This document shows positions 7,789 through 16,156 of a DNA stretch of 64,000 bases, one piece after another; within the stretch, counting starts at the first letter, position 1, and each line of letters opens with the position of its first letter. The notes under the pieces were generated by a model. That model searched no databases, was not told the origin of the DNA, and saw only the letters and a list, made by a program, of their open reading frames with translations. A program made the translations under genes and the position numbers. This DNA is from Chlorogloeopsis fritschii PCC 6912 (GTDB taxonomy: Bacteria > Cyanobacteriota > Cyanobacteriia > Cyanobacteriales > Nostocaceae), in NCBI RefSeq assembly GCF_000317285.1, contig NZ_AJLN01000040.1, positions 82,331 through 146,330 on the forward strand. The letters are read 5' to 3'.

Positions 7789-8979
7789 ATGACTTATTAC
7801 TATAAGTTGGGAAAAATTCCACACAAGCGGCACACCCAATTTCGGCAACCCAACGGCTCTTTATATCACGAAGAGTTAATCAGTATTCGCGGCTTTTCTG
7901 GGGTGCAATCTCTGCTCTATCACTTACGTCCACCAACTCAAATTCAGAAGATATTGCCGGAGCGATCGCTCTCACTCCCTTTTGAAGAATCAGGAGGTTT
8001 ACGTCCCTATCACCTGCAAACGGCAACTGTAGCAGCGGGTGGGGATGCAGTGGAAGCACGTGTTCCTCTGATGGCGAATGCAGATATCTGCATTGGTGTC
8101 GCTCGTCCCACGCAACCCATGCAGTATTGGTATCGGTTTGCTGATGGTGATGAGGTAATTTTCGTCCACGAAGGCAGTGGTGTATTGGAAAGTCAGTACG
8201 GCACTCTTCGCTATAAGAGCGGTGATTATGTAGTCATTCCTACAGGCGTGCTATGGCGAATTATTCCCGATCAAGGAATTGAACAACGAATGCTCGTAAT
8301 TGAAACCTACGGACACATTGAGCCTCCAGGACGTTACCTGAATAATTACGGTCAATTCCTCGAACACTCTCCCTACTGCGAACGCGACATTCGCCCACCG
8401 GATGAACTCATTACCCATGACGAAGAAGGGGAGTTTGAGGTACGAGTTAAAGCAAGAAACCAAATTACTAGTTATATTTATAACTATCACCCCTTGGATG
8501 TAGTGGGCTGGGATGGACATCTTTGGCCTTTTGCTTTCAACATAGAGGATTTTGAACCAATCACAGGGCGCATTCACCAACCTCCGCCGGTACATCAAAC
8601 TTTTGAAGGGCCGGGATTTGTTTTGTGCTCGTTTGTACCGCGTCTTTTTGATTATCACCCTCTATCAATTCCGGCTCCTTATAACCATTCCAATGTTGAT
8701 TCAGATGAAGTCCTCTACTATGTTCAAGGCAACTTTATGTCGCGCAGAGGAATTGAAGTAGCATCAATCACACTTCATCCCAGGGGAATCCCTCATGGGC
8801 CGCACCCAGGAACCTATGAAGGGTCAATCGGGAAAGAACGGACTGATGAACTTGCAGTGATGATTGATACTTTTCATCCGCTCGTGCTGACAAAATATGC
8901 GCTGGCATTAGAAGACAAAGATTATCCCCACAGTTGGATTTCATCATTAAACGAACCAATTCACGGCGTACAGCCATAA
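7789..8979 (+). CDS. hmgA: Homogentisate 1,2-dioxygenase
   Basis: Ring-cleaving cupin dioxygenase giving maleylacetoacetate from homogentisate. The 396-residue protein has typical stretches GFSGVQSLLYHLRPPTQI and NHSNVDSDEVLYYVQGNF, with probable Fe ligands H300, D306 or E307, and H336 in the PHGPHPGTYE region. It lies 14 bp behind hppD and 23 bp before the next gene, forming one operon for tyrosine breakdown. No maleylacetoacetate isomerase or fumarylacetoacetase is seen nearby. Confidence 0.92.
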   Translation: MTYYYKLGKIPHKRHTQFRQPNGSLYHEELISIRGFSGVQSLLYHLRPPTQIQKILPERSLSLPFEESGGLRPYHLQTATVAAGGDAVEARVPLMANADICIGVARPTQPMQYWYRFADGDEVIFVHEGSGVLESQYGTLRYKSGDYVVIPTGVLWRIIPDQGIEQRMLVIETYGHIEPPGRYLNNYGQFLEHSPYCERDIRPPDELITHDEEGEFEVRVKARNQITSYIYNYHPLDVVGWDGHLWPFAFNIEDFEPITGRIHQPPPVHQTFEGPGFVLCSFVPRLFDYHPLSIPAPYNHSNVDSDEVLYYVQGNFMSRRGIEVASITLHPRGIPHGPHPGTYEGSIGKERTDELAVMIDTFHPLVLTKYALALEDKDYPHSWISSLNEPIHGVQP

Positions 8980-9002
8980 ATTTATTAAATAAGGTGTTAA
9001 TT

Positions 9003-9917
9003 ATGACTCAAGTTTTTATAAAAGCACCCAGTAGTTTGACAATTTCCTCTCGCATAGAAGAACGTTTGCATCGAGGTGAACTCACTCAAGCTCAAGTTGA
9101 CGATTTCCGCGACTTCCTTGCTGAGGTTGAGCGTGAATTTTTGCAGCACCGAATTATTACTGATAATACTTACACTCGTTGGTTTCGTGAAGGTAAGGCT
9201 ACAGACGACGAGTTACGGTATTTCATCAAACAATTCTCAGTTTTCTCTAACCAGTTCCTCATCGCAGCTTTGTTGAAAGAAATTAACTCACCCACTCTTC
9301 AGCAGTCACGAGCAAGTCGGGAGATTTTGTTAAACGAACTAGGGGTTATCTATCGCAAATCTGGACAAGTGATCGCCACTCCTATCGCTCAGACAGAGGA
9401 AGAAAAAGATAGAGAAGGCGATCCTGAACTGGTTAGTACTGAAGGTACGGTAGATGGTGGTATCTGTCGTTTCCGGGCAGCCCACTTTGAATGGTTGTTG
9501 GGTGTGGCTGAAGGGCTGGGGCTACACTATGAAGATATTGGCAAGCGCAAGCACGGCAGTTCTACGACTTTGCACTTTTGTGATGAATTGATTCGCCTTT
9601 ACGGCAGTGAAGATCCAAATATAGCCGAGGGGGCTAGCTTTGCCGTCGAAAATTGGGCTGCAGCAGGCTTTTGGCAAGATTTGGAAGACGGATTAACAGA
9701 GATTAAAAAGACGCGGCATCCGCAGCTGCATTTAGCTTTCTTTAGCTGGCACAACCGCGTTGAAGGGCAGCACGCCGGACATACACTCTTAGAATTGGAG
9801 GAAGTGTATTTTCGGCCAAGCTTTGATCAAGCTAAGTTCATGCAAGGAGGGCGAGAGATTTTGGATGCGATCGCTGTTTTTTGGGATGGATTGAATAATG
9901 ACAGGGAGACTCGGTGA
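9003..9917 (+). CDS. Heme-oxygenase-fold (TenA/CADD/HDO-like) metalloprotein in the homogentisate operon
   Basis: A 304-residue all-helical protein. ATG 9003 is chosen because it follows hmgA by 23 bp; an upstream frame extension would overlap hmgA. The C-terminal half has an H-x3-E-x2-H signature (H250, E254, H257, in SWHNRVEGQHAGH) plus E216 and H161, matching the ligand pattern of heme-oxygenase-like diiron oxidases. The usual Glu seven residues before the first His is not found at that spacing. Function unknown: by position it should act on a tyrosine/homogentisate-derived compound, but this is inference. Confidence 0.6.
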   Translation: MTQVFIKAPSSLTISSRIEERLHRGELTQAQVDDFRDFLAEVEREFLQHRIITDNTYTRWFREGKATDDELRYFIKQFSVFSNQFLIAALLKEINSPTLQQSRASREILLNELGVIYRKSGQVIATPIAQTEEEKDREGDPELVSTEGTVDGGICRFRAAHFEWLLGVAEGLGLHYEDIGKRKHGSSTTLHFCDELIRLYGSEDPNIAEGASFAVENWAAAGFWQDLEDGLTEIKKTRHPQLHLAFFSWHNRVEGQHAGHTLLELEEVYFRPSFDQAKFMQGGREILDAIAVFWDGLNNDRETR

Positions 9918-10334
9918 GCAGTCCGTCCCGGAGGGGGACGCAAAGATGTGGAGATTGAAGATTAATGTCTAAAAGAATTTTGGAGAATTTGTATAATCAG
10001 GAAGAAAGCCGGAAATAGTAAGTAATCTTGCTACAGCTAACAGTCTTTTGGTCGGATGTCTGCTTGCTTCTAATCCGTCCACGTCCTTGACTAACTGCCC
10101 TTTGACCGTTACACCTTCCATCATCAGCAGAAACTTCTGAAAATTCCTCAAATAGCAAAAAAATTCGCGCTCAGTTAATTTTTGAAGACATATCTATATT
10201 AAATAGTCTTTATATGACTTTCAATAAAAAGATTACATTTAAAAATGATACACCTGCTGAATTAGCTATGAATTATCTCGAACATTGGGATTGTTGATCT
10301 AACTCTATTTACTATAATCGACAACTATTTTCAA
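9918..10334. other. Intergenic gap, possible gene remnants
   Basis: 417 bp between the homogentisate operon and the marR-like gene. On the plus strand a 27-codon frame at 10214-10297 (MTFNKKITFKNDTPAELAMN...) has protein-like composition but no recognisable family. A minus-strand 60-codon frame (9969-10151) is not convincing. Nothing else is seen. Confidence 0.3.
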
Positions 10335-10826
10335 CTACTCCTCAAACGACACCAAAAGCTTACGAAGCAACTGAGTGAAAGTTTCACGTTCCGATTCTGC
10401 TAAAACGCTCAGAATACGATGTTCATTAACCACATGAGCTTCAACCGCTTTTTCAATCAAATCAAAACCTTTATCCGTTAACTCAATGAGTATCCCTCGG
10501 CGATCGCGAGGATCGGGGATACGCCTAACGAGTTCAGCTTGCTCTAAGCGATCAATACGATGTGTCATCGTCCCCGATGATACCATCAGAGTGTTAAATA
10601 ACTCGGTTGGCGACAGTTGGTAGGGTTGACCAGAACGACGGAGAGCCGCTAGTACGTCAAACTCTCCAACCGTCAAGTCGAATTCTGAAAACGTCTCTTG
10701 GATGGCTCGTTCTAAATGCTTGGCTAATCGTCCCATCCGTCCAATAATGCCCATCGGAGAAACGTCCAAATCTGGGCGCTCACGCCGCCATTGCGCCAAA
10801 ATTTTATCGACTGGATCAGGCTTCAT
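10335..10826 (-). CDS. MarR-family transcriptional regulator
   Basis: A 163-residue winged-helix repressor. The DNA-binding core is at about 50-115: LTVGEFDVLAALRRSG, then LSPTELFNTLMVSSGTMTHRIDRLE and the wing VRRIPDPRDRRGILIELT. MarR proteins bind as dimers to palindromes and release on small phenolic ligands. It is divergent from a DMT transporter gene 115 bp away, with repeated AT-rich operator-like sequences between them, so it probably controls that gene and itself. Control of the nearby homogentisate operon is possible but not shown. Confidence 0.92.
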   Translation of the reverse strand: MKPDPVDKILAQWRRERPDLDVSPMGIIGRMGRLAKHLERAIQETFSEFDLTVGEFDVLAALRRSGQPYQLSPTELFNTLMVSSGTMTHRIDRLEQAELVRRIPDPRDRRGILIELTDKGFDLIEKAVEAHVVNEHRILSVLAESERETFTQLLRKLLVSFEE

Positions 10827-10849
10827 CCTGAGACTTACCTCCCTATTTT

Positions 10850-10920
10850 CTTGATACTAAATATCTTGACATCAAAATAATTGCTATAATCTTGATATTA
10901 AGTATCTTAACTTCGAGATA
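10850..10920. promoter_or_regulatory. Two operator-like repeats in the marR/DMT divergent region
   Basis: Two direct copies 41 bp apart, CTTGATACTAAATATCTTGA (10850-10869) and CTTGATATTAAGTATCTTAA (10891-10910), each containing imperfect palindromes such as CTTGATATTAAG. TATAAT at 10885-10890 may be a -10 element. They are likely binding sites for the divergently encoded MarR protein. Confidence 0.55.
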
Positions 10921-10941
10921 AATTAGACGAGAGGTTTTAAA

Positions 10942-11397
10942 ATGGGTGGACGGACGATTTACCTGCTAGCAGCACTTGCAGGCGGGGCAATTCTACCTGT
11001 TCAAATTGCTCTTAACACACTGCTGCGACGTTATGTCGGTGAACCCATGCAAGTTACTTTTGTTTCATACCTGGCAGGGACTTTAGCATCACTTGCAATC
11101 TGCTTCGTTGCTCGTTATCCACTCCCCGCTTCGGCTTCCCTTGCTCAAACCTCTTGGTGGATGTGGATTGGCGGTTGTTTGGGTACGTTGTATGTGTGGT
11201 CAACCATTTTCGCAACACCCAGGATTGGAGCTGCGCTTGCGCTTGCTTTGATGATCGCAGGACAGATGATCGCAGCACTGTTTTTGGATCACTACGGTGC
11301 GATCGGGCTGGCAAAGTATCCAGCCAGTCCAATCAGAATTGCGGGAGTGGTACTGGTAGTGTTGGGCGTTTCCTTCGTTGCATATACCAAGCGGTGA
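10942..11397 (+). CDS. DMT-superfamily membrane transporter, YdcZ (DUF606) type
   Basis: 151 residues with about five hydrophobic helices: ALAGGAILPVQIALNTLLRR is typical of the first helix of this family, and further helices lie at 32-52, 70-88, 93-112 and 127-146. The family is believed to export small molecules. Divergent from the MarR regulator and probably its target. A GAGG ribosome site lies 9 bp before the ATG. Confidence 0.8.
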   Translation: MGGRTIYLLAALAGGAILPVQIALNTLLRRYVGEPMQVTFVSYLAGTLASLAICFVARYPLPASASLAQTSWWMWIGGCLGTLYVWSTIFATPRIGAALALALMIAGQMIAALFLDHYGAIGLAKYPASPIRIAGVVLVVLGVSFVAYTKR

Positions 11398-11567
11398 TTG
11401 CATCATGACTTAAATTTGATGGAGTTACACGCGATCGCACAGTGACAGGCTCGCCCGACGAACCCTTGCAAAATTGACTCATACTGTTTGCGATCGCTAA
11501 TCATGCAACCCAATTCTGACCTACCCAATTCTTTAAATTTTTGCCCAACCTGCAATTTCAAAATAAC

Positions 11568-11768
11568 TTAATTTTGGAGGCTCTCAGTGGTATAGCGCTG
11601 CTGTTCAGCAGTTGGTAATTCCTCGGCATTTTCAGCACTCATCCCAAAAATCGATGAGAACAGCCGAGCTTTGTGCTTACCATCATTATGTTCTAGATTC
11701 AGGCAATAATCATGCCATTTACGAATATCAGCAATAGTATTTTCTGCATTGGGAATTAGCATCTCCAC
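11568..11768 (-). pseudogene. Truncated DUF6883-like protein
   Basis: 66 residues beginning MLIPNAENTIADIRKWHDYCLN and continuing GKHKARLFSSIFGMSAENAEEL, the typical start of a small DUF6883-type protein often found in toxin or accessory contexts. The family usually runs to about 110 residues; here it ends after an unrelated tail (YTTESLQN). Probably a remnant. It has no partner gene nearby. Confidence 0.5.
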
Positions 11769-11912
11769 CCGCCGCTAGTGATTTCTCTAACTCAACCAGC
11801 AACCTTTATACATACGGTTGGTGTGCAAGCGGATTGTTATGCGGCGTTTCGGATTTGTTGCTACTACTGCCAAAAATGTCAGTGGTTTTCCCATATCACT
11901 TTCTCAAAAGAT

Positions 11913-11949
11913 GCTATAACAGTGTTATGAACAAAAACAGTGTTATAGC
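11913..11949. promoter_or_regulatory. TetR operator overlapping the tetR start codon
   Basis: ATAACA-G-TGTTAT is a perfect 6-bp inverted repeat around one base (11916-11928). A second copy, AACAGTGTTATAGC, follows at 11936-11949, so the 37-bp block is itself a near-perfect inverted repeat (GCTATAACA...TGTTATAGC). The ATG of the regulator at 11927 lies inside it, which suggests tight autorepression. Confidence 0.6.
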
Positions 11950-12583
11950 TAAAGATAGCGTTACGAACTATCGCAGCGCTCAAGAACTCCATCAGCAGGA
12001 ACTCCGCAAGGGCATCCTGGATGATACAAGCAATCTCCTAATGCGTGAGGGAGCTACCGCCCTGAGTATGAGGCGGATCGCACAACTGGTTGGTTGCTCG
12101 ACAACGGTGCTTTACACCATGTTTGGCAACAAACAAGGATTGATTGATGAACTCTATCTGAGGGGCTTTGAGATGGTACGCCAAGCTCTAGAAGCTGTCC
12201 CTCGTTCAGGTGATCCACAAAACTACATTTATGCCTTGTGTTATGCCTATCGAAATTTTGCTCTCATCCACTCAACGTACTACGCCATCATGTTTCTCAA
12301 AGTCATGCCGGAGTACACTCCCTCACAAGCAAATAGTCAGTTAGGTCAAAAAAGTTTTCAACTCCTTGTTGAGGCAGTGCAAGATTGCCTTGCACCTGGA
12401 TTGATTACTGAAGATGAAGCTTGGGAAATCGCTCGGATTATTTGGGCAACAGTTCATGGTCATGTGGGGCTGGAGTTAGCTGGTCATTTTGACTATCCTG
12501 GTGTGTCACCTCAACAGATGTTAGAGCGAGCCTTGCAAGCCGTTGTTAAACAACTCTTATCAACTCCTAATTGCATCCAATGA
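11927..12583 (+). CDS. TetR-family transcriptional regulator
   Basis: 218 residues. The N-terminal helix-turn-helix (about 28-75) reads ILDDTSNLLMREGATALSM then RRIAQLVGCSTTVLYTMFGNKQGLIDELY, typical of TetR, followed by a larger ligand-binding helical domain. ATG 11927 is chosen over an upstream frame start at 11834 because the domain begins there. The stop overlaps the next gene's start (ATGA), so translation is coupled to the SMR transporter. It probably represses the whole regulator-transporter-glycosyltransferase operon through the palindromes at its start. Confidence 0.9.
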   Translation: MNKNSVIAKDSVTNYRSAQELHQQELRKGILDDTSNLLMREGATALSMRRIAQLVGCSTTVLYTMFGNKQGLIDELYLRGFEMVRQALEAVPRSGDPQNYIYALCYAYRNFALIHSTYYAIMFLKVMPEYTPSQANSQLGQKSFQLLVEAVQDCLAPGLITEDEAWEIARIIWATVHGHVGLELAGHFDYPGVSPQQMLERALQAVVKQLLSTPNCIQ

Positions 12584-12933
12584 GTCAACTTGTACAACTG
12601 CCCTGGTTATTCATGGCGGGATCTGCTTGCTGCAACAGTGCTGGGTCGATTCTGCTAAAGCAATCACGTCTGGTGGCAGTAAACTCTAGCTTCCTGGAAA
12701 CTTTGTTGTCTCCGTGGTTCCTTTCCGCTCTGGTTATCTATAGTACTGGACTGCTTTTATTCGCCAAAGCACTCGATCGCCTTCCTGTTTCAACGGCAGT
12801 TCCGTTCTCGACAGGATTTGGATTCATCTTAACTACAATTCTTTCCCATTATCTGTTCGGTGAACGTTTGACTGTTAACCAGCTAACCGCTGTAAGCCTG
12901 ATTTTTTGCGGAGTGATCGTGATTACCCGTTGA
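12580..12933 (+). CDS. Small multidrug resistance (SMR/EmrE-like) transporter
   Basis: 117 residues with four transmembrane helices (about 8-28, 45-62, 70-90, 98-116). The pattern ILLKQSRLV after helix 1 and a final helix VSLIFCGVIVITR fit SMR/DMT half-size transporters. The conserved membrane Glu of EmrE (E14) is not obvious; the first helix carries ACCNSAGS. Its ATG overlaps the TetR stop by 4 bp. It may export a lipid-linked sugar or a glycosylated compound made by the downstream transferase. Confidence 0.75.
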   Translation: MSQLVQLPWLFMAGSACCNSAGSILLKQSRLVAVNSSFLETLLSPWFLSALVIYSTGLLLFAKALDRLPVSTAVPFSTGFGFILTTILSHYLFGERLTVNQLTAVSLIFCGVIVITR

Positions 12934-12963
12934 TGTCTCTATCAATCTCAAGAGGGCAAAGCA

Positions 12964-14235
12964 ATGGCTCATTTTGGTATTCTCTGTTTAGGAGCCACTG
13001 GTCATTTGAATACGATGTTCCCGCTAGGACATGAACTGCAACAACGTGGGCACCGCGTCACTATTTTTAGTGCTCCAGATACTCAAAGCAAAGTGCAAGC
13101 AGCAGGGTTCAATTTCTACGATATTTATTTTCAGTCTGATACAACCAATAACCAGGAACAAACTTCAACAGACAAGGCAGGAGCACTGACTAATTTAATC
13201 AACATCCGACGTACCCTGAAAAAATTTGCTCAAAATGCACAGACTCGGCTCCAAAAAGCACCAGCAATTATTCGAGAACAGGGTGTAGAAGCACTGATTG
13301 TCGATCTATCTGTTTTTGAGGGAGGAACAATCGCTGACTATCTCAATCTGCCCTATGTAACGATGTGCTGTATGCTCCCCTTCTACCAAGATCCAACCAT
13401 TCCTCCGATTCCAACAACCTGGCAGTATAGTCCTGCATGGTGGGCACAACTCCGAAACCGCACTGCTTACGGTCTACTCAACTTGATGGCACAGCCTGTT
13501 TTGCAGGTCGTTTCCCGCTATCGTCAGATGTGGAATCTACCCGCGTACACCCACCCTAACGATATTTTTTCCAAGCTTGCGATTATCACCCGTCACATTC
13601 CTGAATTTGAGTTTCCGCGTCAACTCCCACTCCATTTTCATTTCACTGGATCGTTCCATCAGTCGATCGCAAGACAACCGATCGCTTTTCCCTTCGAGCG
13701 ATTAGACGGTAGACCGCTCATTTATGCCTCAATGGGAACAGTGCAAAACCGCTTTAGTTTTATTTTTCGCACCATTGCAGAAGCCTGTGCTAGCCCAGAC
13801 ACTCAACTGGTCATTTCTTTGGGAGGTAGACTTGACCCAGAAGCATTTTCAAATCTCCCTGGAAATCCTATTGTTGTGAAGTACGCTCCACAATTGGAAC
13901 TTTTGCAAAGAGCTAGCCTTAACATTACCCATGCTGGACTCAACACAACTTTAGAATCACTGAGCTATGGGGTGCCAATGGTTGCAATTCCAGTCACGGA
14001 TGACCAACCTGGAGTTGCAGCGCGAATTGCCTGGACAGGCACTGGTGAAATAGTCACGCTTTCTCAGTTAAGTGTTCCTAAACTACGAGGGGCGATCGAA
14101 CGGGTACTCACTGAAGGATCTTATAAACAAAATGCTGTTCGATTACAAGCACTGATGCGCCAAACTAGAGGAGTCAACCGAGCAGCCGATATTATCGAAC
14201 AAGCTGTCTCCACAAAAAGTCCAGTTATCTATTGA
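12964..14235 (+). CDS. GT1-family (UGT/MGT-like) glycosyltransferase
   Basis: 423 residues, GT-B fold. The N-terminal acceptor domain opens MAHFGILCLGATGHLNTMFPL. The C-terminal donor domain has YASMGT (about 255) and the UGT signature YAPQLELLQ...THAGLNTTLESLSYGVP...TDDQPG (about 304-350), with His and Asp/Gln sugar-nucleotide contacts. Related enzymes glycosylate macrolides, sterols or carotenoids. It begins 30 bp after the SMR gene and completes the operon, which suggests sugar tagging and export of a small hydrophobic molecule. Confidence 0.88.
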   Translation: MAHFGILCLGATGHLNTMFPLGHELQQRGHRVTIFSAPDTQSKVQAAGFNFYDIYFQSDTTNNQEQTSTDKAGALTNLINIRRTLKKFAQNAQTRLQKAPAIIREQGVEALIVDLSVFEGGTIADYLNLPYVTMCCMLPFYQDPTIPPIPTTWQYSPAWWAQLRNRTAYGLLNLMAQPVLQVVSRYRQMWNLPAYTHPNDIFSKLAIITRHIPEFEFPRQLPLHFHFTGSFHQSIARQPIAFPFERLDGRPLIYASMGTVQNRFSFIFRTIAEACASPDTQLVISLGGRLDPEAFSNLPGNPIVVKYAPQLELLQRASLNITHAGLNTTLESLSYGVPMVAIPVTDDQPGVAARIAWTGTGEIVTLSQLSVPKLRGAIERVLTEGSYKQNAVRLQALMRQTRGVNRAADIIEQAVSTKSPVIY

Positions 14236-14261
14236 ATAGGCTCGTTACTGCTCTTGATTAT

Positions 14262-15878
14262 TTATTGTTTACTAAAGTAGAGCCTTCGTACCCTGTGACT
14301 ACAACGATATAAACCGACAACTCGACCTTCTGGATCTCGCACAAATTCAAACTTATCTGCATATATATCTGCACATATAGGGTATATAAGAAAGAGGTCT
14401 TGCCCAACAATTCTGAGATGAGATGGTGAATAACCTTTGCTCTTAAAATATAATTTATTATTTGCTAAAATTATTTGAAATTCAGACTCTAATTCTGCGG
14501 AATAATAAGTACCAAGATAATCTGTCAATAAATCATTTGGAGAATCTAGCGTTTTTTCAAGAGTAGAAGTTGTAATACCATTTGCGAGTTCTACTTTCAC
14601 TATCATTCGAGTCAGATCTTCAGAAAACTCAATATCATAGTCAATCTCATTATCAACAGATTGAAAATGTTTGGTATCAATTGGAGCAAGTTGAAAATAC
14701 ATCCATGCTAGTTTAGCCATTAATTTTTCATTTTTTATCTCTAGCTTCCATATGCTTCCAGTTGTGGAATTATAATAAAATCCAGTTTTGAGTTGTAGCT
14801 CTACTACGGGTAAATTAATAGAGCTAATAGAACACGAAATAGGTTTAACGATATCTTCAATATAATCATTTTCTAAATATATATCAGCAACTTGAAAAGC
14901 TAATTTCGTTGGGTTAATCGTACTTAAATTAGCCAGACAGATAACAGAAAATTGGCAATCGGGAAATCGAATAAAGTCACTCCGATAACCTGTCCAAGAG
15001 CCTCCATGACTAACTGTTTTCAAGCCGCCGCGATCGCCAATCTGTAAACCAAATGAACCTGATATAACTTCGCCATTATTGAGTTTGCGTGGAGTCGTTA
15101 CCTCTTCAATTAAATCTTGTCCATAGCCACCTAAGATATTGTGGTAGAAGTTTCGATCCCAAAGTAGTAAATCTTCGATAGTCGTGTAAAGCTGTCCGTC
15201 TCCACAAAAATCGTGAAAAGACATATCGAGCTGGAAACCACCTCCATCTTTTGGAGCGTATCCATTGGCTCTATTTTCCACAATTTCCTTGAAGTTATCG
15301 TGAAAATGGGTGTTTTTCATCCCTAGCGGGGCAAAAATGTGTTCTTGAGCGAATATACGTAAAGATTTGCCAGAGACGCGTCTCACAATTTCTGCTAGTA
15401 AAATGTAGCCAGAATTGCAATATAATTGCTCGGTGCCAGGCTCAAAATTTAAGTTTTGTTGTCGAGCAATTAAGGCAATAATTTCTTCATTGGAATACTT
15501 ATTTTCAAATATCATTCCAGCAAAGAACATCAAAGTCAAATAGTCGCGCAAACCGCTGGTGTGATCGAGCAAATGGCGAATAGTAATGGGCTGGTTATAT
15601 TGAGGAATCTCTGGAATATATTTTTGCAATTCATCATCTAAGTTAAGCAAATTTTGCCTGGCTAGTAAAACAATACATATTGCTGTAAATTGCTTGGAGT
15701 TAGAAGCGATATCAAAGACAGAATTAAGAGAAATAGTAATTTCATATTCCAAGTTAGCCATACCATAACCGCGCTGGTAAATTATCTCCCCATTCTGAAT
15801 AACAGCAAGAGCACATCCGGGAGAATCAGGTTTATCCCACTGGATGAATAATTCATCGACTTTAGTAATGAGCGACAT
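14262..15878 (-). CDS. Serine hydrolase, beta-lactamase/penicillin-binding family
   Basis: 538 residues. The catalytic S-x-x-K is S59-N-S-K62, the Y-x-N motif is Y153-C-N155, and a HGGSWTGY stretch near 285 replaces the KTG box, as in class C/esterase-like members. A C-terminal beta-rich domain (about 350-538) is typical of D-aminopeptidase or esterase-type relatives. No signal peptide is visible, so it is probably cytoplasmic. The likely substrate (ester, peptide or D-amino-acid derivative) is unknown. It stands alone on its strand, convergent with the glycosyltransferase gene. Confidence 0.85.
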   Translation of the reverse strand: MSLITKVDELFIQWDKPDSPGCALAVIQNGEIIYQRGYGMANLEYEITISLNSVFDIASNSKQFTAICIVLLARQNLLNLDDELQKYIPEIPQYNQPITIRHLLDHTSGLRDYLTLMFFAGMIFENKYSNEEIIALIARQQNLNFEPGTEQLYCNSGYILLAEIVRRVSGKSLRIFAQEHIFAPLGMKNTHFHDNFKEIVENRANGYAPKDGGGFQLDMSFHDFCGDGQLYTTIEDLLLWDRNFYHNILGGYGQDLIEEVTTPRKLNNGEVISGSFGLQIGDRGGLKTVSHGGSWTGYRSDFIRFPDCQFSVICLANLSTINPTKLAFQVADIYLENDYIEDIVKPISCSISSINLPVVELQLKTGFYYNSTTGSIWKLEIKNEKLMAKLAWMYFQLAPIDTKHFQSVDNEIDYDIEFSEDLTRMIVKVELANGITTSTLEKTLDSPNDLLTDYLGTYYSAELESEFQIILANNKLYFKSKGYSPSHLRIVGQDLFLIYPICADIYADKFEFVRDPEGRVVGLYRCSHRVRRLYFSKQ

Positions 15879-16156
15879 TATTTGTTGACTGCTGACATAT
15901 TTCCATCTGCCCAGTTTAGCGAATTCTCAATATGGACAGACAAATGTGATCGAGGGCTGGCTGCGGTAGGTATTTGAGTTGAGCATTGGAACCAGCGTAC
16001 AGAGTCATGTTTACCAAAATGTATAACCAAGGCAGCGCGCCCTTGGAGGTTAACAGGAGCTTTCGGATTCTCCGGCTCCGCTCCATTGTAGCGACTGCCG
16101 TGCACCCTTTAGGGTGTTGGCTAGTTTGAAACAGGCTACATTTTGGCAGAGTTTTC

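Noticed and set aside
9969..10151. 60-codon minus-strand frame after the homogentisate operon
   Set aside because: No recognisable family and no upstream ribosome site.
15878..16105. 75-codon minus-strand frame directly upstream of the serine hydrolase
   Set aside because: No recognisable domain; the middle part reads an intergenic palindromic repeat and there is no ribosome site. Treated as non-coding.
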